Of a stretch of DNA of 64,000 nucleotides, positions 1-9,324 are shown piece after piece (the first letter of the stretch is position 1; each line of letters starts with the position of its first letter). The notes beneath the pieces are model-generated. The model had not been told where the DNA came from. It did not search any database and saw nothing but the letters and a program-made list of their open reading frames with translations. This stretch comes from Limobrevibacterium gyesilva. GTDB taxonomy: Bacteria; Pseudomonadota; Alphaproteobacteria; Acetobacterales; Acetobacteraceae. The DNA is taken from contig NZ_JAPDNT010000001.1 in the NCBI RefSeq assembly GCF_025989185.1, positions 1-64,000 on the forward strand, written 5' to 3'. The position numbers were made by a program, and so were the translations under genes.

Positions 1-304
1 GCTGGCCCGGGCGCTGGCCCGCATCGCCGCCCGGCCCGTGCTCCCCGACGCACTGCGGCGCACCCGCGTTACCGTCCCGCTCGGCGATCTGTCGGCCGAG
101 GCGCGCGCCCGCGAGGTGCGGGACGCCTTCGCGGTTCGCCCGGCGCGCCAGCCGCGCATCGCCGCGCGGCGGGTGCTGCTGGTCGATGACGTCATGACCT
201 CCGGCGCCACCAGTGGCGCCTGCGCGCGCGCGCTGCTGGCCGCCGGCGCGAGGGCCGTGGACGTGCTCGTCGCCGCGCGCGTGCCTGATCCGCGTCTGCA
301 TTGA
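1..304 (+). CDS. comF: ComF family phosphoribosyltransferase-like protein, C-terminal part
   Basis: Only about 100 C-terminal residues are visible; the frame enters at base 2 and the start lies outside the window. The PRPP-binding loop VLLVDDVMTSGAT is intact at bases 173-211 and is the family hallmark, with the acidic pair contacting ribose-phosphate in true phosphoribosyltransferases. ComF proteins are linked to DNA uptake in competent bacteria, but many alphaproteobacterial copies have no tested role. The gene runs into glutaredoxin on the same strand with a 60-base gap, an arrangement common in alphaproteobacteria. Family assignment is firm; function is open. Confidence 0.85.
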   Translation, partial: LARALARIAARPVLPDALRRTRVTVPLGDLSAEARAREVRDAFAVRPARQPRIAARRVLLVDDVMTSGATSGACARALLAAGARAVDVLVAARVPDPRLH

Positions 305-364
305 GGGGGCTTGCGGCGCCGGTGCGGCGTCACAACCCTTGGCGTTGTTCACGAGGAGAGCCTG

Positions 365-622
365 ATGCCGGATATCGAGATCTACACCCAGGACTGGTGC
401 CCCTACTGCGTCCGCGCCAAGCGGCTGCTGGACGACAAGGGCGTAGCCTATCGGGAAATCGTTGCCCCCGGCGGCACCGCCGAACGCGAGGAGGCGCGCG
501 CGCGCTCCGGCCGCAGCACGGTGCCGCAGATCTTCATCGACGGCCAGCATATCGGCGGCTGCGACGATCTCATGGCACTGGATCGCGCCGGCAAGCTCGA
601 CCCGCTGCTCCAGGCCGCGTAA
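365..622 (+). CDS. grxC: Glutaredoxin 3
   Basis: An 85-residue cytosolic dithiol glutaredoxin that reduces disulfides and glutathione mixed disulfides using glutathione. The active site CPYC is at residues 12-15, the cis-proline motif TVP at 52-54, and the glutathione-binding GGCDD at 64-68. The ATG at 365 is chosen because GAGGAG lies seven bases upstream and the protein then begins at the usual MPDIEIY strand; an upstream start at 311 in the same frame would add 18 non-homologous residues. It follows comF closely and probably shares its transcript. Confidence 0.95.
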   Translation: MPDIEIYTQDWCPYCVRAKRLLDDKGVAYREIVAPGGTAEREEARARSGRSTVPQIFIDGQHIGGCDDLMALDRAGKLDPLLQAA

Positions 623-733
623 CGGATTGCTGCTGCATGCGGACGTATACCGACCGCGTATTGGCAATCTCTTGCCGAGAGTGCCAGGATATCCCATCTC
701 AAGCGATGAGAAGAGTTTCGGTCGAGTGTCTGA

Positions 734-1195
734 ATGATCCACTATCAGTTGCAATGCAGCGCGGAACACGGCTTCGACGGCTGGTTCAAGGATAGCGCCA
801 GCTTCGAGAAGCAGGCCAAACGCGGCCTGCTGGAATGCCCGATCTGCGGCACCACCGAGGTGGAACGGGCGCTGATGACGCCGTCGGTGCCCAGGAAGGG
901 CCGCGCCGCCAAACCGAAGACGGCGGACGCGTCGGCCCCCACCGCTCCGGTCGCGGTGGCGGCCGAGAAGCTGCCGGACCATGTCCGCGCCATGCTGCAG
1001 AAGCTGCGCACGGAGATCGAGCAGAACTGCGACTATGTCGGCGGCGAGTTCGCCGAGGAAGCCCGCCGCATCCATCGCGGCGAGAGCGGCAAGCGCGGCA
1101 TCTACGGCGAAGCCACGTCCGACGAGGCCGAAGCGCTCGCCGAGGAAGGCATCGAGATCGCCAAGATCCCTTGGGTGCCCCGCGCGGACGGCTGA
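734..1195 (+). CDS. DUF1178 family protein
   Basis: A 153-residue soluble protein of the DUF1178 family, widespread in alphaproteobacteria and without an established function. The N-terminus carries the family pattern MIHYQLQC followed by HGFDGWF, then a CPIC pair at residues 35-38, so Cys8 and Cys35/Cys38 could form a small metal site (inference). The middle is Ala/Pro/Lys-rich and the C-terminal half (residues 85-150) is the conserved acidic helical region. It follows glutaredoxin by 111 bases, the usual neighbourhood. Its stop codon TGA lies in the loop of the first of three tandem palindromic repeats (see 1184-1266). Confidence 0.9.
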   Translation: MIHYQLQCSAEHGFDGWFKDSASFEKQAKRGLLECPICGTTEVERALMTPSVPRKGRAAKPKTADASAPTAPVAVAAEKLPDHVRAMLQKLRTEIEQNCDYVGGEFAEEARRIHRGESGKRGIYGEATSDEAEALAEEGIEIAKIPWVPRADG

Positions 1196-1266
1196 CGTCC
1201 GTCGCGCCCGTGCGGACGGCTAGCGTCCGTCACGCCCGTGCGGACGGCTAACGTCCGTCGCGCCTT
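1184..1266. repeat. Three tandem 28-bp palindromic repeats with stops in all frames
   Basis: Three near-identical units start at 1184, 1212 and 1240. Each holds an inverted repeat CGGACG / CGTCCG with a 5-base loop. The loops differ: GCTGA, GCTAG, GCTAA, so they display the three stop codons TGA (1193), TAG (1221) and TAA (1249). The 28-base period shifts the frame by one each time, so each + strand frame meets one stop. The first unit overlaps the last codons of the DUF1178 gene. The array fills the gap to the convergent ubiG, so a terminator or a duplication of the gene's 3' end are both possible. Confidence 0.85.
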
Positions 1267-1278
1267 CCGGGCGCCGCC

Positions 1279-2001
1279 TCACCTCCCCGCGCCTTCGGCC
1301 ATGGCGATGTAGTTCACCGACAGGTCCCGGCTGGTCTTCCAGCGGCCGGACAGCGGGTCCAGCACCATGCCGGCGACATCGGACACGCGCAGCCCGGCGC
1401 CCCGAAGCCCGGCACCAAGCTCCGGCGGCGTCAGGAACTTGCGCCAGTCATGCGTGCCGGCGGGCAGCCAGCGCATGACATATTCGGCGCCCAGCTTGGC
1501 CACCACGAAGGATTTCGGCGTGCGGTTCAAGGTGGAGACGAACAGCAGCCCCTCCGGCTCCAGCAACCCCGCCAGGGTGCGCAGGAAGGCGGCGGGGTCC
1601 GGCACGTGCTCGATCACCTCCAGCGCAGTGATGACGGGGAAGCGCTGCCCCTCGGCCAGCAGGTCCTCGGCCACCGTCGCGCGATAGGACAGCGTCAGGC
1701 CCTGCCCCTCGGCGTGGGCGCGGGCGGCGGTGATCGCCTCCCCCGCCGCGTCGATGCCCAGCACGGCGTGGCCGTGCCGGGCCAGCGCCTCGGCGGCAAG
1801 GCCGGCGCCGCACCCCACGTCCAGCAGCCGGACCGGCCCCGGGAAGCGGCGGCCGATTCGCGCCTCGATCCAGCCGACGCGCAGCGGATTCATCCGGTGC
1901 AGCGGGCGCATCGGCCCGTCCGGGTCCCACCAACGGCCCGCAAGCGCATCGAAGCGTGCAATTTCGTCAGGCGAGACCCCCGCCCTGGCCGTTGGTTCCA
2001 T
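1279..2001 (-). CDS. ubiG: Ubiquinone biosynthesis O-methyltransferase UbiG
   Basis: A 240-residue SAM-dependent methyltransferase that carries out the two O-methylations of the ubiquinone head group (2-polyprenyl-6-hydroxyphenol and demethylubiquinol). The N-terminal region with FDALAGRWWDPDGPM and the following MNPLR is typical of UbiG; the SAM motif DVGCGAG is at residues 61-67, EVIEHV follows further on, and the C-terminal DLSVNYIAMA tail matches. The open frame continues far upstream antisense to lysC, but ATG at 2001 gives the family length. It is divergent from lysC with 93 bases between the starts. Confidence 0.95.
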   Translation of the reverse strand: MEPTARAGVSPDEIARFDALAGRWWDPDGPMRPLHRMNPLRVGWIEARIGRRFPGPVRLLDVGCGAGLAAEALARHGHAVLGIDAAGEAITAARAHAEGQGLTLSYRATVAEDLLAEGQRFPVITALEVIEHVPDPAAFLRTLAGLLEPEGLLFVSTLNRTPKSFVVAKLGAEYVMRWLPAGTHDWRKFLTPPELGAGLRGAGLRVSDVAGMVLDPLSGRWKTSRDLSVNYIAMAEGAGR

Positions 2002-2094
2002 GTTGCCGGCTCTCCTCGCCGCCAGTATGTGTGCCGACCCACCAAAACGCACAACCCGCCGGCCGCGTGCCCGCGCCCCCACTGGAAGTCCTTG

Positions 2095-3333
2095 ATGGCC
2101 CGCATCGTCATGAAGTTCGGCGGCACGTCCGTGGCCGACCTCGACCGGATCCGCAACGTCGCCGCCCGTGTGAAGCACGAGGTGGACGCCGGCAACGAAG
2201 TGGCGGTGGTCGTCTCCGCCATGGCCGGCGTCACCAACCGGCTGGTCGGCTGGTGCCAGCAGCTTTCGCCGCTGCATGACGCGCGCGAATACGACACCGT
2301 GGTCGCGACCGGCGAGCAGGTGACGGCGGGGCTGACGGCGATCGCGCTGCAGGAGATCGGCGTGGAGGCGCGCTCCTGGCAGGGCTGGCAGATCCCGCTG
2401 CGCACCGACGGCGCCCATGGCAAGGCGCGGATCGACGGCATCGACGGCGGCGAGCTGATCCGGCGCATGCAGATCGGCCAGGTGCCGGTGGTGACGGGGT
2501 TCCAGGGCATCGGCCCGGACAACCGCGTGACCACGCTGGGCCGCGGCGGGTCGGACACCTCGGCGGTGGCGCTGGCCGCCGCGCTGAAGGCGGATCGCTG
2601 CGACATCTATACCGATGTCGACGGAATCTATACGACTGACCCCCGCATCGTCGCCAAGGCGCGCAAGCTGGACAAGATCGCCTACGAGGAGATGCTGGAG
2701 CTTGCCTCGGTGGGCGCCAAGGTGCTGCAGACGCGCAGCGTCGAGCTGGCGATGAAGGAACGGGTCCGGGTCCAGGTGCTGTCGAGCTTCGATGGCGCCA
2801 ACGCGCTGGGCGGGGACCTGCCGGGAACATTGGTTGTCGACGAGGACGAGATCGTGGAAAAGGAAATCGTATCGGGCATCGCCTATTCGCGCGACGAAGC
2901 GAAGATCACCGTCCGGCACGTGCCGGACCGGCCCGGTGTGGCCGCCGCGATCTTCGGGCCGCTGTCCGAGGCCGGCATGAATGTCGACATGATCGTGCAG
3001 AACGTGTCCGCCGACGGCAGCACCGACCTGACCTTCACCGTCGGCCGCACCGACCTGCCGCGCGCCAAGGCGACGCTGGCCGAGCACAGGGCGAAGATTG
3101 GCTATGCCGAACTGCTGGCGGACACCGAGGTGGCGAAGATCAGCGTGGTGGGGGTGGGCATGCGCAGCCATGCCGGCGTCGCCAACACGATGTTCGCGGC
3201 GCTGGCCAGCAAGGGCATCAACATCCTGGTGATTTCCACCAGCGAGATCAAAGTGTCCGTGCTGATCGGCGCCGAGTACACGGAACTGGCGGTGCGCGCC
3301 TTGCACACCGCCTATGGTCTCGATGCAGCCTGA
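2095..3333 (+). CDS. lysC: Aspartate kinase
   Basis: A 412-residue aspartokinase making aspartyl phosphate from aspartate and ATP, the first step toward lysine, threonine, methionine and diaminopimelate. The kinase domain opens with KFGGTSVAD (residues 7-15) and includes the nucleotide-binding GRGGSDTSA and TDVDGIYTTDPR. Two ACT domains follow (about 265-410), the usual sites of lysine/threonine feedback. ATG at 2095 is used: GGAAG lies just upstream, and the upstream frame is only the antisense of ubiG. Its end overlaps the next gene by 20 bases. Confidence 0.96.
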   Translation: MARIVMKFGGTSVADLDRIRNVAARVKHEVDAGNEVAVVVSAMAGVTNRLVGWCQQLSPLHDAREYDTVVATGEQVTAGLTAIALQEIGVEARSWQGWQIPLRTDGAHGKARIDGIDGGELIRRMQIGQVPVVTGFQGIGPDNRVTTLGRGGSDTSAVALAAALKADRCDIYTDVDGIYTTDPRIVAKARKLDKIAYEEMLELASVGAKVLQTRSVELAMKERVRVQVLSSFDGANALGGDLPGTLVVDEDEIVEKEIVSGIAYSRDEAKITVRHVPDRPGVAAAIFGPLSEAGMNVDMIVQNVSADGSTDLTFTVGRTDLPRAKATLAEHRAKIGYAELLADTEVAKISVVGVGMRSHAGVANTMFAALASKGINILVISTSEIKVSVLIGAEYTELAVRALHTAYGLDAA

Positions 3334-4402
3334 CGCACCCCACGCCGCGATGGCCCCTGACATCGCCCCCCCTGACCCGCAGATGACCGCGGCCCGCGCC
3401 GAGCTCGACCGGTTGTGGGCGCGCGGCACCGAATTCCTGGGCTGCAAGGTCGCCATCATGGGTGGCGCCATGAGCTGGGTGAGCGAGCGCCATCTGGTCT
3501 CCGCCATTTCCAATGCCGGCGGCTTTGGCGTGATCGCCTGCGGCTCCATGAACCCGGCGCAGCTGGAGGCGGAGATCGCCGCCACCCAGGCGATGACCGA
3601 CAAGCCGTTCGGCGTGAACCTGATCACCATGCATCCGCAGCTCGACGACCTCGTGCGGGTGTGCCTGGCCGGCAAGGTCGGCCATGTCGTGCTGGCCGGC
3701 GGCATCCCGCCCGGCGGCGCGGTGCGCGCGGTGAAGGATGGCGGCGCCAGGCTGATCGCCTTCGCGCCGGCGCTGGTGCTGGCGAAGCGGATGGTGCGCT
3801 CGGGCGCCGATGCGCTGGTGATCGAGGGCAGCGAGGCCGGCGGGCATATCGGCCCGGTGTCGCTGACCGTGCTGGCGCAGGAGATCCTGCCGCATATCCG
3901 CGAGGTGCCGGTGTTCGTCGCCGGCGGGCTGGGCCGTGGCGAGGCGATCCTGTCCTATCTCGACATGGGCGCATCCGGCGCGCAACTCGGCACCCGCTTC
4001 GCCGCCGCGGCGGAGAGCATCGCCCATCCCAACTTCAAGCGAGCCTTCCTGCGGGCCAATGCCCGCGACGCCCTGCCCAGCGTGCAGGTGGACGAGCGCT
4101 TCCCGGTGATCCCCGTGCGCGGGCTGGTCAACGAGGGGACCAAGCGTTTCCTCAAGCACCAGGCGGACACGCGCGACCGGTTCCAGTCGGGCGAGCTGAC
4201 CAAGGAGGCGGCGCAGCTGGAGATCGAGCATTTCTGGGCCGGGGCGCTGCGCCGCGCGGTGATCGAGGGCGACGTGGAGCAGGGCTCGGTGATGGCCGGC
4301 CAGTCGGTCGGCATGGTCACCTCGATCCAGACGACGGCCGAGATCATCGCCGAACTGATGAGCCAGGCCACCGCGGCATTGGCGGCGCGCAGCGGAAAAT
4401 GA
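3314..4402 (+). CDS. NAD(P)H-dependent flavin oxidoreductase, nitronate monooxygenase family
   Basis: A 362-residue FMN protein of the 2-nitropropane dioxygenase / nitronate monooxygenase superfamily (TIM barrel). The FMN-phosphate and catalytic-region motif GSEAGGHIG is at residues 172-180, with His178 the equivalent of the catalytic base in class I enzymes; FVAGGLGRGE and GAQLGTRF also match. The physiological substrate cannot be told from sequence. The ATG at 3314 lies inside the end of lysC; ATGs at 3323, 3350 and 3383 are alternatives and the first 25 residues look non-conserved. A strong terminator hairpin follows. Confidence 0.88.
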   Translation: MVSMQPDAPHAAMAPDIAPPDPQMTAARAELDRLWARGTEFLGCKVAIMGGAMSWVSERHLVSAISNAGGFGVIACGSMNPAQLEAEIAATQAMTDKPFGVNLITMHPQLDDLVRVCLAGKVGHVVLAGGIPPGGAVRAVKDGGARLIAFAPALVLAKRMVRSGADALVIEGSEAGGHIGPVSLTVLAQEILPHIREVPVFVAGGLGRGEAILSYLDMGASGAQLGTRFAAAAESIAHPNFKRAFLRANARDALPSVQVDERFPVIPVRGLVNEGTKRFLKHQADTRDRFQSGELTKEAAQLEIEHFWAGALRRAVIEGDVEQGSVMAGQSVGMVTSIQTTAEIIAELMSQATAALAARSGK

Positions 4403-4406
4403 ATTA

Positions 4407-4437
4407 GGGGCCGGAAACGAAGCCTCCGGCCTTGTTT
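4407..4437 (+). terminator. Rho-independent terminator after the lysC pair
   Basis: A 7-bp perfect stem GGCCGGA (4409-4415) / TCCGGCC (4425-4431) with a 9-base loop, extended by two G-T pairs, is followed by TTGTTT. It starts five bases after the stop of the flavin oxidoreductase and ends 30 bases before ptsP, so it likely separates lysC/oxidoreductase from ptsP. Confidence 0.75.
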
Positions 4438-4466
4438 CCGCCTCAACCCCTCGTTAATCGCGGTGT

Positions 4467-6728
4467 ATGTCGACACCGAGACGGTTGCTGGCACGACTGC
4501 GGGATCTGATGGCGCGCGGGGCCGGGCCGCTGCCCGAGCTCGTGCGCCTCATCGCCGGCGAGTTGGTCAGCGAGGTGTGCTCGATCTACACCCTGCGGCC
4601 CGGCGACATCCTGGAACTGGCGGCCACCGAGGGATTGCGCGCCGATGCGGTCGGGCGCACCCGGCTGCGGGTGGGCGAGGGCATCGTCGGCCTGGTGGCG
4701 GCAACCGGATCGCCGCTCAACCTGCCTGACGCGCAGAACCATCCCGCCTTCGCCTACCGCCCCGAGACCGGCGAGGAGCCCTACGTGTCGATGCTGGCGG
4801 TGCCGGTGCGGCGCGCCGGGCGGACGCTGGGCGTGCTGTCGGTGCAGAACCGGGCGCTGCGCCGCTACGACGCCGACGAGGTGGAGGTGCTGGAGACGGT
4901 GGCGATGCTGCTGGCCGAGGTGCTGGCGGCAGCCGGAGCGGAGGACAGCGCCGAGGAAGGCCTGGGGGCCACGATGCCCCGCCGCTTTCCCGCGACCGCC
5001 ATCGCGCCGGGCCTGGTGGTCGGCCCGGTGATCGTGCACGGCGTCACGCATGGGCCGCGGCGTCTGCTCGCCGACGATCCGCAGGCCGAGCTGGGCCGGC
5101 TGAACGATGCGGTCGAGGCGATGCAACGCGGACTGGATGAGCTGATCGCCGCCGGGCTGCCCAAGGCCGACGGGCGCAACGGTGCGGATGCGACGGCGTC
5201 GCGCGAGATCCTGGACGCCTACCGGATGGTCGCCGCCGATGCCGGCTGGCTGAAGCGGGTGGGTGACGCCATCCGCGGCGGGCTGTCGGCCGAGGCGGCG
5301 GTGCATCGTGTCACCAGCGACCTGCGCGACCGGATGCGGCGTGTGGTCGATCCCTATCTGCGCGAGCGGCTGGCGGATCTGGAGGATCTGTCCGGGCGGC
5401 TGCTCGCGGCACTCAACGGCGACGGCCAGCCGGTGGCGGTCCCACCCGGCGCCATCCTGCTGGCGCGCCGCCTGGGCCCGGCCGAGCTGCTGGACTGGCA
5501 TGCCCGCGGCATTGTCGGCGTGGTGATGGAGGAAGGCAGCGCATCGGGCCATGCCGCCATCCTGGCCCGCGCTTTGGGCATCACCGCGGCCGCCGGCGCG
5601 CGCGGCATCCTGGAGACGGCCGAGGAAGGCGACGAGGCGATCCTCGACGCCCACGAAGGCGGCAGCGGCGCGATGGGCTGCCAGGTGATCCTGCGGCCGG
5701 AGCAGGACGTGAAACAGGCGTTCCTGCGCGCACTGGACGCCCGCAGCGCCCGCGAGGCCGGTTGGGCCGCGCTGCGGGACCAGCCAAACCTGACCATGGA
5801 CGGCACCCCGGTCCGGCTGATGCTGAATATCGGCCTGACCATGGAGCTGGCGCAGCTCGATGCGACCGGGGCCGAGGGCATCGGCCTGTTCCGCACCGAG
5901 ATCGCCATGCTGGCGCGCGGCGCCATCGCCGACGTGGCGGAGCAGGCCGCGGTCTATGCGCGCGTGCTGGATGCCGCCGCCGGGCGGCCGGTGCTGTTCC
6001 GCACGATGGACCTGGGCGGTGACAAGCTGCTGCCGGGCAGCGCGCGGCCGGAGGAGGAGAATCCGGCGATGGGCTGGCGCAGCCTGCGCATCGGCCTGGA
6101 CCGCCCCGCCTTGCTGCGCCGGCAGTTGCGCGCCCTGCTGCTGGCGGCGAATGGGCACGAGCTGTCGGTGATGTTCCCGATGGTGGCCAATGTGGCGGAG
6201 TTCCGGGCCGCCAGGGCGCTGCTGCTCGCCGAGGCGGCGAAGGTGCGTCCTGCGCCCGCCAGGCTGAACGTGGGCACCATGCTGGAGGTGCCGGCGCTGC
6301 TGTTCCAGTTGCCGGCGCTGCTGCGCGAGGTGGACTTTGTCTCGGTGGGCACCAACGACCTGCTCCAGTTCCTGTTCGCCGCCGATCGCGGCACGCCGGC
6401 GCTGGCCGGGCGCTACGACCTGCTGTCGCCGCCTGTCATCGATCTGCTGTCCACGCTGGTCGAGCAGACGCGGGCGGCCGGCGTGCCGCTGTCGGTGTGC
6501 GGCGAGGCTGCGTCGCGGCCGCTGGAGGCGATGACGCTGGTCGGCCTGGGCATCGGCGCCCTGTCGATGCCGGCCTCGGGCCTGCTGCCGGTGAAGGCGA
6601 TGCTGGCCGAGCTGGACCTGCCGGCGTTCCGCCAGGTGCTGGCCTCGATTCGCCGCACCTGCGGCGCCGAGGCGAGCGTACGCGAGCCGATCGCGGCCTG
6701 GGCACGCGAGCGTGGGTTGCCGATCTGA
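4467..6728 (+). CDS. ptsP: Phosphoenolpyruvate-protein phosphotransferase PtsP (EI-Ntr)
   Basis: A 753-residue enzyme I of the nitrogen phosphotransfer system; it takes phosphate from PEP and passes it to NPr and then EIIA-Ntr, a regulatory rather than sugar-transport chain. A GAF domain fills residues 15-150, the linker holds the PTS EI N-terminal domain, and the phosphohistidine swivel motif SGHAAILAR places the active His at 362. The C-terminal PEP-binding barrel has GTNDLLQFLFAADRG and the catalytic CGEAASRP near residue 671. The GAF domain distinguishes it from sugar EI. It stands alone after a terminator; ptsH and ptsN are not in the window. Confidence 0.94.
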   Translation: MSTPRRLLARLRDLMARGAGPLPELVRLIAGELVSEVCSIYTLRPGDILELAATEGLRADAVGRTRLRVGEGIVGLVAATGSPLNLPDAQNHPAFAYRPETGEEPYVSMLAVPVRRAGRTLGVLSVQNRALRRYDADEVEVLETVAMLLAEVLAAAGAEDSAEEGLGATMPRRFPATAIAPGLVVGPVIVHGVTHGPRRLLADDPQAELGRLNDAVEAMQRGLDELIAAGLPKADGRNGADATASREILDAYRMVAADAGWLKRVGDAIRGGLSAEAAVHRVTSDLRDRMRRVVDPYLRERLADLEDLSGRLLAALNGDGQPVAVPPGAILLARRLGPAELLDWHARGIVGVVMEEGSASGHAAILARALGITAAAGARGILETAEEGDEAILDAHEGGSGAMGCQVILRPEQDVKQAFLRALDARSAREAGWAALRDQPNLTMDGTPVRLMLNIGLTMELAQLDATGAEGIGLFRTEIAMLARGAIADVAEQAAVYARVLDAAAGRPVLFRTMDLGGDKLLPGSARPEEENPAMGWRSLRIGLDRPALLRRQLRALLLAANGHELSVMFPMVANVAEFRAARALLLAEAAKVRPAPARLNVGTMLEVPALLFQLPALLREVDFVSVGTNDLLQFLFAADRGTPALAGRYDLLSPPVIDLLSTLVEQTRAAGVPLSVCGEAASRPLEAMTLVGLGIGALSMPASGLLPVKAMLAELDLPAFRQVLASIRRTCGAEASVREPIAAWARERGLPI

Positions 6729-7069
6729 CCTGCTCGATTCGCTTTTGGCGGCCGCCGCCCATTCGTACCGCGATCGCACATCCCGCCATAACCGCATGAC
6801 CTCGCGGCCGTTACCGGCAACGGCCATTCCGCGCAGCCTGCGGGCGATGGCGATGATACGGCGATTTGTTGCAGATTTTGCGATCACCATCACGCGGGAG
6901 ACGAGCATGCCCGTTGGCTTTGTCGCGATGTCGGTCTAGAACCCGTGCATCATATTTCAACGGTCACTCGTCAGAAGGTGACACCGCCAACGTCGAAACA
7001 ACTTTGCCGCGGGATCGGATCGCCGTGCTGCAGGAACGCAGGTCGAAGCTTGCGGAAGTCCGGACGCTG
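6729..7069. other. Intergenic region between ptsP and the RodZ-like gene
   Basis: No convincing gene is seen in these 341 bases. They contain a 7-bp hairpin GGCCGTT (6806-6812) / AACGGCC (6819-6825) without a T-run, which may end ptsP transcription weakly, and a candidate promoter at 6914-6942. The downstream reading frame is open through the second half, so the next gene could begin at TTG 7004 or GTG 7025 instead of ATG 7070. Confidence 0.5.
6914..6942 (+). promoter_or_regulatory. Candidate promoter of the RodZ-like gene
   Basis: TTGGCT (6914-6919) and TAGAAC (6937-6942) are separated by exactly 17 bases, each matching the housekeeping sigma consensus at four of six positions. It sits upstream of every possible start of the next gene. 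By-eye match only. Confidence 0.3.
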
Positions 7070-8065
7070 ATGTCCTCCGCCGACGAGGGCAGTGCCGCGA
7101 CCGCATCGCGTGTTGGCGCCGATCTGCGCGCGGCGCGTGAACGCCTGGAGTGGTCGCTGCCGGCGATTGCCGCGCAACTGCGCATCCGCCTTCCGTTCCT
7201 GGAAGCGATCGAGGACGGCCGCATCCGCGACTTGCCGGGCAATGCCTATGCGGTCGGGTTCGTGCGCACCTACGCGCAGGCATTGGGCCTCGATCCCGAC
7301 GAGGTCGCCCGGCGCTTCCGGACCGAAGCGGCGGACATCAACCGCAAGACCGAACTCGCCTTTCCCGCGCCGGTGCCGGAGCGTGGCGTCCCCGCAGGCG
7401 CCGTGGTGCTGCTGGGCGTGGTGTTGGCCGTCGGCGCCTATGTCGGCTGGTACCACGCGTCCGGCAATGACCGCCCGGCGTCGGAGCCGGTGCAGCCGGT
7501 GCCGCCCCGGCTGATGGCGCTGGCGGAGGCGCCGGCTCCGCCGCCCGCCCTGCCCACGCATGTCGCCGCCGCGGTCGAGACGCCGGCGCCCGCGCCTGCG
7601 CCTTCAGTGTCGCCTAGCTCCGCCGCAGCCGCCGTGCCGGCCCCGGGCATCGTCATCACGCCCGCGCCTGCCGCCCCGCCGGCCAGCCCGCTCGCCGCTT
7701 CGCCGTCGGGCGTCGGGCCGGGCGCGCTGCCGGCGCCGGACGGCACGCGCATCGTTCTGCGCGCGCGTGCCGATGCCTGGCTGCAGGTCCGCGACCGGCA
7801 GGGATCGGTGCTGCTGAACCGGGTGATGCGCAACGGCGAGACCTGGCCGGTGCCCACCAAAGGGCAGTTGCTGCTGACCACCGGCAATGCCGGCGGCACG
7901 GAAGTGCTGGTGGACGGCATCGTCACCGCATCGCTCGGCAATGACGGGGCGGTGCGCCGCGACCTCCCGCTCGACCCGGATCTGATCCGCGACGGCAAGC
8001 TGGCGCTCCCGCTCGCCTCTGGCCAGGCCGGCGCGAAGCCGCTGCCGGCCGCGAAACAGCCGTAG
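7070..8065 (+). CDS. RodZ-like helix-turn-helix membrane protein (DUF4115)
   Basis: A protein of about 331 residues with RodZ layout: a cytoplasmic HTH_25-type domain (about 12-80, with [14 protein letters not shown] and [15 protein letters not shown]), one transmembrane helix (about 108-126, [18 protein letters not shown]), a long Pro/Ala linker, and a C-terminal DUF4115 beta domain (about 222-320, [13 protein letters not shown]). RodZ links MreB to the wall-elongation machinery in rods, but alphaproteobacterial copies beside ispG are often annotated only as HTH proteins. The start is uncertain (ATG 7070, GTG 7025 or TTG 7004). Its place before ispG is conserved in many proteobacteria. Confidence 0.8.
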   Translation: MSSADEGSAATASRVGADLRAARERLEWSLPAIAAQLRIRLPFLEAIEDGRIRDLPGNAYAVGFVRTYAQALGLDPDEVARRFRTEAADINRKTELAFPAPVPERGVPAGAVVLLGVVLAVGAYVGWYHASGNDRPASEPVQPVPPRLMALAEAPAPPPALPTHVAAAVETPAPAPAPSVSPSSAAAAVPAPGIVITPAPAAPPASPLAASPSGVGPGALPAPDGTRIVLRARADAWLQVRDRQGSVLLNRVMRNGETWPVPTKGQLLLTTGNAGGTEVLVDGIVTASLGNDGAVRRDLPLDPDLIRDGKLALPLASGQAGAKPLPAAKQP

Positions 8066-8183
8066 CTTCCGGCACCATCCGATACCATCTGCATGGCTTA
8101 CGGCTGCGTTGCGCATTTGCGCGACGCCGGCCGAATGGGCATGTTGCGCCCCAACCAGCCCCCAGACACCGGAGAACGAGGTC

Positions 8184-9323
8184 ATGAGCTACCGTCCGTA
8201 TCAGCACATCGAGCGCCGCAAGTCGCGCCAGATCCATGTGGGCAACGTGGCCGTGGGCGGCGACGCGCCGATCACCGTGCAGACCATGACCAACACGCCA
8301 ACGACCGACATCGCCGGCACGATCGCGCAGATCAAGCGCTGCGAACGGGCCGGCGTGGACATCGTCCGCGTCTCCTGCCCCGACCGGGACAGCGCGCTGG
8401 CGCTGAAGGAGATCGTGCGCGGGGTGGACGTGCCGGTCGTGGCCGACATCCATTTCCACTACAAACGCGCGATCGAGGCCGCCGAGAGCGGCGCCGCCTG
8501 CCTGCGCATCAATCCCGGCAACATCGGCAGCCCCGAGCGGGTGCGCGAGGTGGTGAAGGCCGCGCGCGACCATGGCTGCTCCATGCGCATCGGGGTGAAT
8601 GCCGGCTCGCTGGACAAGCACCTGCTGGAGAAATACGGCGAGCCGAACCCGGAGGCGCTGGTGGAAAGCGCGCTGGAGCACGCCAAGATCCTGCAGGACC
8701 ACGATTTCCACGAATTCAAGATCAGCGTGAAGGCGAGCGACGTGTTCATGGCCGTCGCCGCCTATCAGCAGCTTGCCGACGTGTGCGACCACCCGCTGCA
8801 TATCGGCATCACCGAGGCCGGCGGCAAACGCACCGGCACGGTGAAGAGCGCGATCGGCCTGGGCAACCTGCTTTGGGCCGGGGTGGGCGACACCGTGCGC
8901 GTGTCGCTGTCGGCCGAGCCCGAGGAAGAAGTGTTCGTCGGCTGGGAGCTGCTGAAGGCGCTGGGGCTGCGGCATCGCGGGGTGAAGATCATCTCCTGCC
9001 CGTCCTGCGCGCGGCAGGGCTTCGACGTGATCGACACCGTGACCAGGCTGGAGCAGCGGCTGTCGCATATCGAGACGCCGCTGACGCTGTCCATCCTGGG
9101 CTGCGTGGTGAACGGGCCGGGCGAGGCGCTGATGACGGATATCGGCGTCACCGGCGGCGGTGCCGGACGGCACATGGTCTACAACGCCGGCAAGACCGAC
9201 CACACCGTCGGCGTCGACGGCATGATCGACCACATCGTCGAGCTGGTGGAGAAGAAGGCGGCGGTGCTGCAGGCCGAGATCGACGCGGCCAAGGCCGCCA
9301 CAGCGAAGCAGGCCGCGGAATAA
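8184..9323 (+). CDS. ispG: 4-hydroxy-3-methylbut-2-enyl diphosphate synthase
   Basis: A 379-residue [4Fe-4S] enzyme of the MEP isoprenoid pathway, converting MEcPP to HMBPP. The three cluster cysteines are visible as CPSC (272, 275) and GCVVNGPGE (Cys307), with the fourth ligand Glu314. The TIM-barrel N-terminal half has [11 protein letters not shown] and [11 protein letters not shown] 8184 is selected because GGAG lies at 8171-8174 and [12 protein letters not shown] is the usual start; an upstream in-frame ATG at 8109 adds a non-homologous extension. It is two bases ahead of hisS. Confidence 0.96.
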   Translation: MSYRPYQHIERRKSRQIHVGNVAVGGDAPITVQTMTNTPTTDIAGTIAQIKRCERAGVDIVRVSCPDRDSALALKEIVRGVDVPVVADIHFHYKRAIEAAESGAACLRINPGNIGSPERVREVVKAARDHGCSMRIGVNAGSLDKHLLEKYGEPNPEALVESALEHAKILQDHDFHEFKISVKASDVFMAVAAYQQLADVCDHPLHIGITEAGGKRTGTVKSAIGLGNLLWAGVGDTVRVSLSAEPEEEVFVGWELLKALGLRHRGVKIISCPSCARQGFDVIDTVTRLEQRLSHIETPLTLSILGCVVNGPGEALMTDIGVTGGGAGRHMVYNAGKTDHTVGVDGMIDHIVELVEKKAAVLQAEIDAAKAATAKQAAE

Positions 9324-9324
9324 C

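Noticed and set aside
1184..1266. Short CRISPR-like array
   Set aside because: The three repeats are directly abutting with no spacers and no cas genes are nearby.
4443..6908. A long minus-strand frame opposite ptsP
   Set aside because: Shadow of ptsP; repetitive Gln/Arg/Ala composition without motifs.
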